From positions 202,502 to 266,501 of the forward strand of contig NZ_JAHAMK010000004.1 of NCBI RefSeq assembly GCF_018383585.1: a DNA stretch of 64,000 nt, read 5' to 3'. The position numbers and the translations under genes were made by a program. The notes under the pieces are model-generated. The model was given only the letters and a program-made list of their open reading frames with translations, ran no database searches and was not told the DNA's origin. Positions 63,442 to 64,000 of the stretch are shown here, in pieces (position 1 is the stretch's first letter; each line of letters starts with the position of its first letter). The DNA is from Microvirga sp. 3-52 (GTDB taxonomy: Bacteria; Pseudomonadota; Alphaproteobacteria; Rhizobiales; Beijerinckiaceae).

Positions 63442-63696
63442 GAACGGCACCCACTCGCCGCCTTCGGTGAGCGAATCCACGGCGCGTTCGAGAGCCGTGC
63501 CGGCATCGAGCAGCTGCTGGGCCGTCTGCTGGATCTGCAGGGGCGGGCCGGGAAGGCCGACCACGTGTTCGGTCAGCTCCTTCACGCGTTCGATGAGATC
63601 GATCAGGTCGGCGGCGAGCGCAGCCCTCTCCTCTGCCTCGGCGGCAGGGGGGCGTCCCGGCTTCAGGCGCGGGGCGAGAGGGATCACGTTCGACAT
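63439..63696 (-). CDS. Small protein of unknown function, 85 aa
   Basis: The product begins MSNVIPLAPRLKPGRPPAAE and then forms a long amphipathic helix (LIDLIERVKELTEHVVG) and a second helix (AQQLLDAGTALERAVDSL). It has no signal peptide. The ATG at 63696 has a weak site (AAGG). Its stop codon lies inside a family B repeat, which may have altered its C-terminus. Confidence 0.55.
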   Translation of the reverse strand: MSNVIPLAPRLKPGRPPAAEAEERAALAADLIDLIERVKELTEHVVGLPGPPLQIQQTAQQLLDAGTALERAVDSLTEGGEWVPF

Positions 63697-63877
63697 GCCT
63701 TGAAAATCTTCTTTTGTTCTGCCGAGGGCAATGGACGGCCCGGGCGTGATCCACAGCAAACCGCAGCCTTAGGGCCTGCCGAGCTTCGTGGCGATCCCTT
63801 TTTCGTACCCCTGGAGACTTGCGCGAGGCCTGTTCCGACGGATTGACTCCAGTATATTGGATCAATAGTCTATTTTA

Positions 63878-64000
63878 ATGGAAACGGGCTCTGCCATTAA
63901 CGGCCATCTGGCGGTGCGCCTCCGTGATCTGCGCACGGAGAGCGGCATGACCATGGATGGGCTGTCCGAGCGCACGGGTGTGAGCCGCTCCATGATATCC
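63878..64000 (+). CDS. XRE-family regulator, N-terminal fragment cut by window end
   Basis: The 41 codons seen encode METGSAINGHLAVRLRDLRT followed by ESGMTMDGLSERTGVSRSMIS, a typical XRE/Cro-type helix-turn-helix. Many relatives carry a C-terminal cupin, but that part is beyond the window. A -35-like TTGACT lies at 63843. Confidence 0.75.
   Translation, partial: METGSAINGHLAVRLRDLRTESGMTMDGLSERTGVSRSMIS

Overview
The window looks like chromosomal DNA of a high-GC alphaproteobacterium of the order Hyphomicrobiales (Rhizobiales), most like Methylobacteriaceae such as Microvirga. This rests on the gene families, the alphaproteobacterial LexA, CtrA and Pho-type sites, a GGAA-N6-TTCC operator like that reported for IolR of Sinorhizobium, and several families of palindromic intergenic repeats. 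The genus is an inference. I see no phage, insertion sequence, CRISPR array, rRNA or origin; there is one tRNA.

Layout. 1-521 is gene-free but holds a LexA-type box and an intergenic repeat. 522-4874 (minus) is the glycerol-3-phosphate uptake operon ugpB-ugpA-ugpE-ugpC with a three-unit Pho box upstream. 5082-12449 holds a stress-type protein and a probable lysine catabolic group: an Lrp regulator with an FAD oxidase, divergent from a saccharopine dehydrogenase, followed by an aminoadipate-semialdehyde dehydrogenase and a ThDP enzyme. Transaldolase follows. 13741-19237 is a valine degradation operon (LysR regulator; mmsA, acyl-CoA dehydrogenase, two small membrane proteins, mmsB). 19406-33553 is a mixed housekeeping and transport stretch: O-antigen-ligase-like protein, M20 hydrolase, a NikK-like metal protein with a palindromic operator, ribA, transporters, lipoproteins, a BaiN-type flavoprotein coupled to recQ, and an SRPBCC protein.

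33565-45957 is a myo-inositol region: a Gfo/Idh/MocA dehydrogenase, a CUT2-type sugar ABC transporter, an RpiR-type regulator, iolG, and iolC-iolD-iolE-iolB, with matching operator palindromes in both divergent control regions. iolA is absent here; mmsA, 24 kb away, could supply that step. IolC carries a DUF2090 aldolase-like extension that could supply the IolJ step.

46010-64000 carries small proteins (including a 55-aa Pmp3/YqaE protein), tRNA-Arg(CCG), TerC, an RsmC-like methyltransferase coupled to RsuA, a cold-shock protein with a clear terminator, two drug/metabolite-type exporters, RlpA, two exported or membrane proteins (one with a degenerate thermonuclease-like domain), minCDE behind a full CtrA box, an orphan TAXI solute-binding protein paired with an exported coiled-coil/Sel1 protein, and the start of an XRE regulator cut by the window end.

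The most informative observations are regulatory: sites of known architecture in front of ugp, iol and min, an unassigned 18-bp palindrome in front of the NikK-like gene, and hairpins directly after the solute-binding-protein gene in both ABC operons. The least explained genes are the two small membrane proteins inside the valine operon, the TAXI/coiled-coil pair, and the membrane-anchored thermonuclease-like protein.
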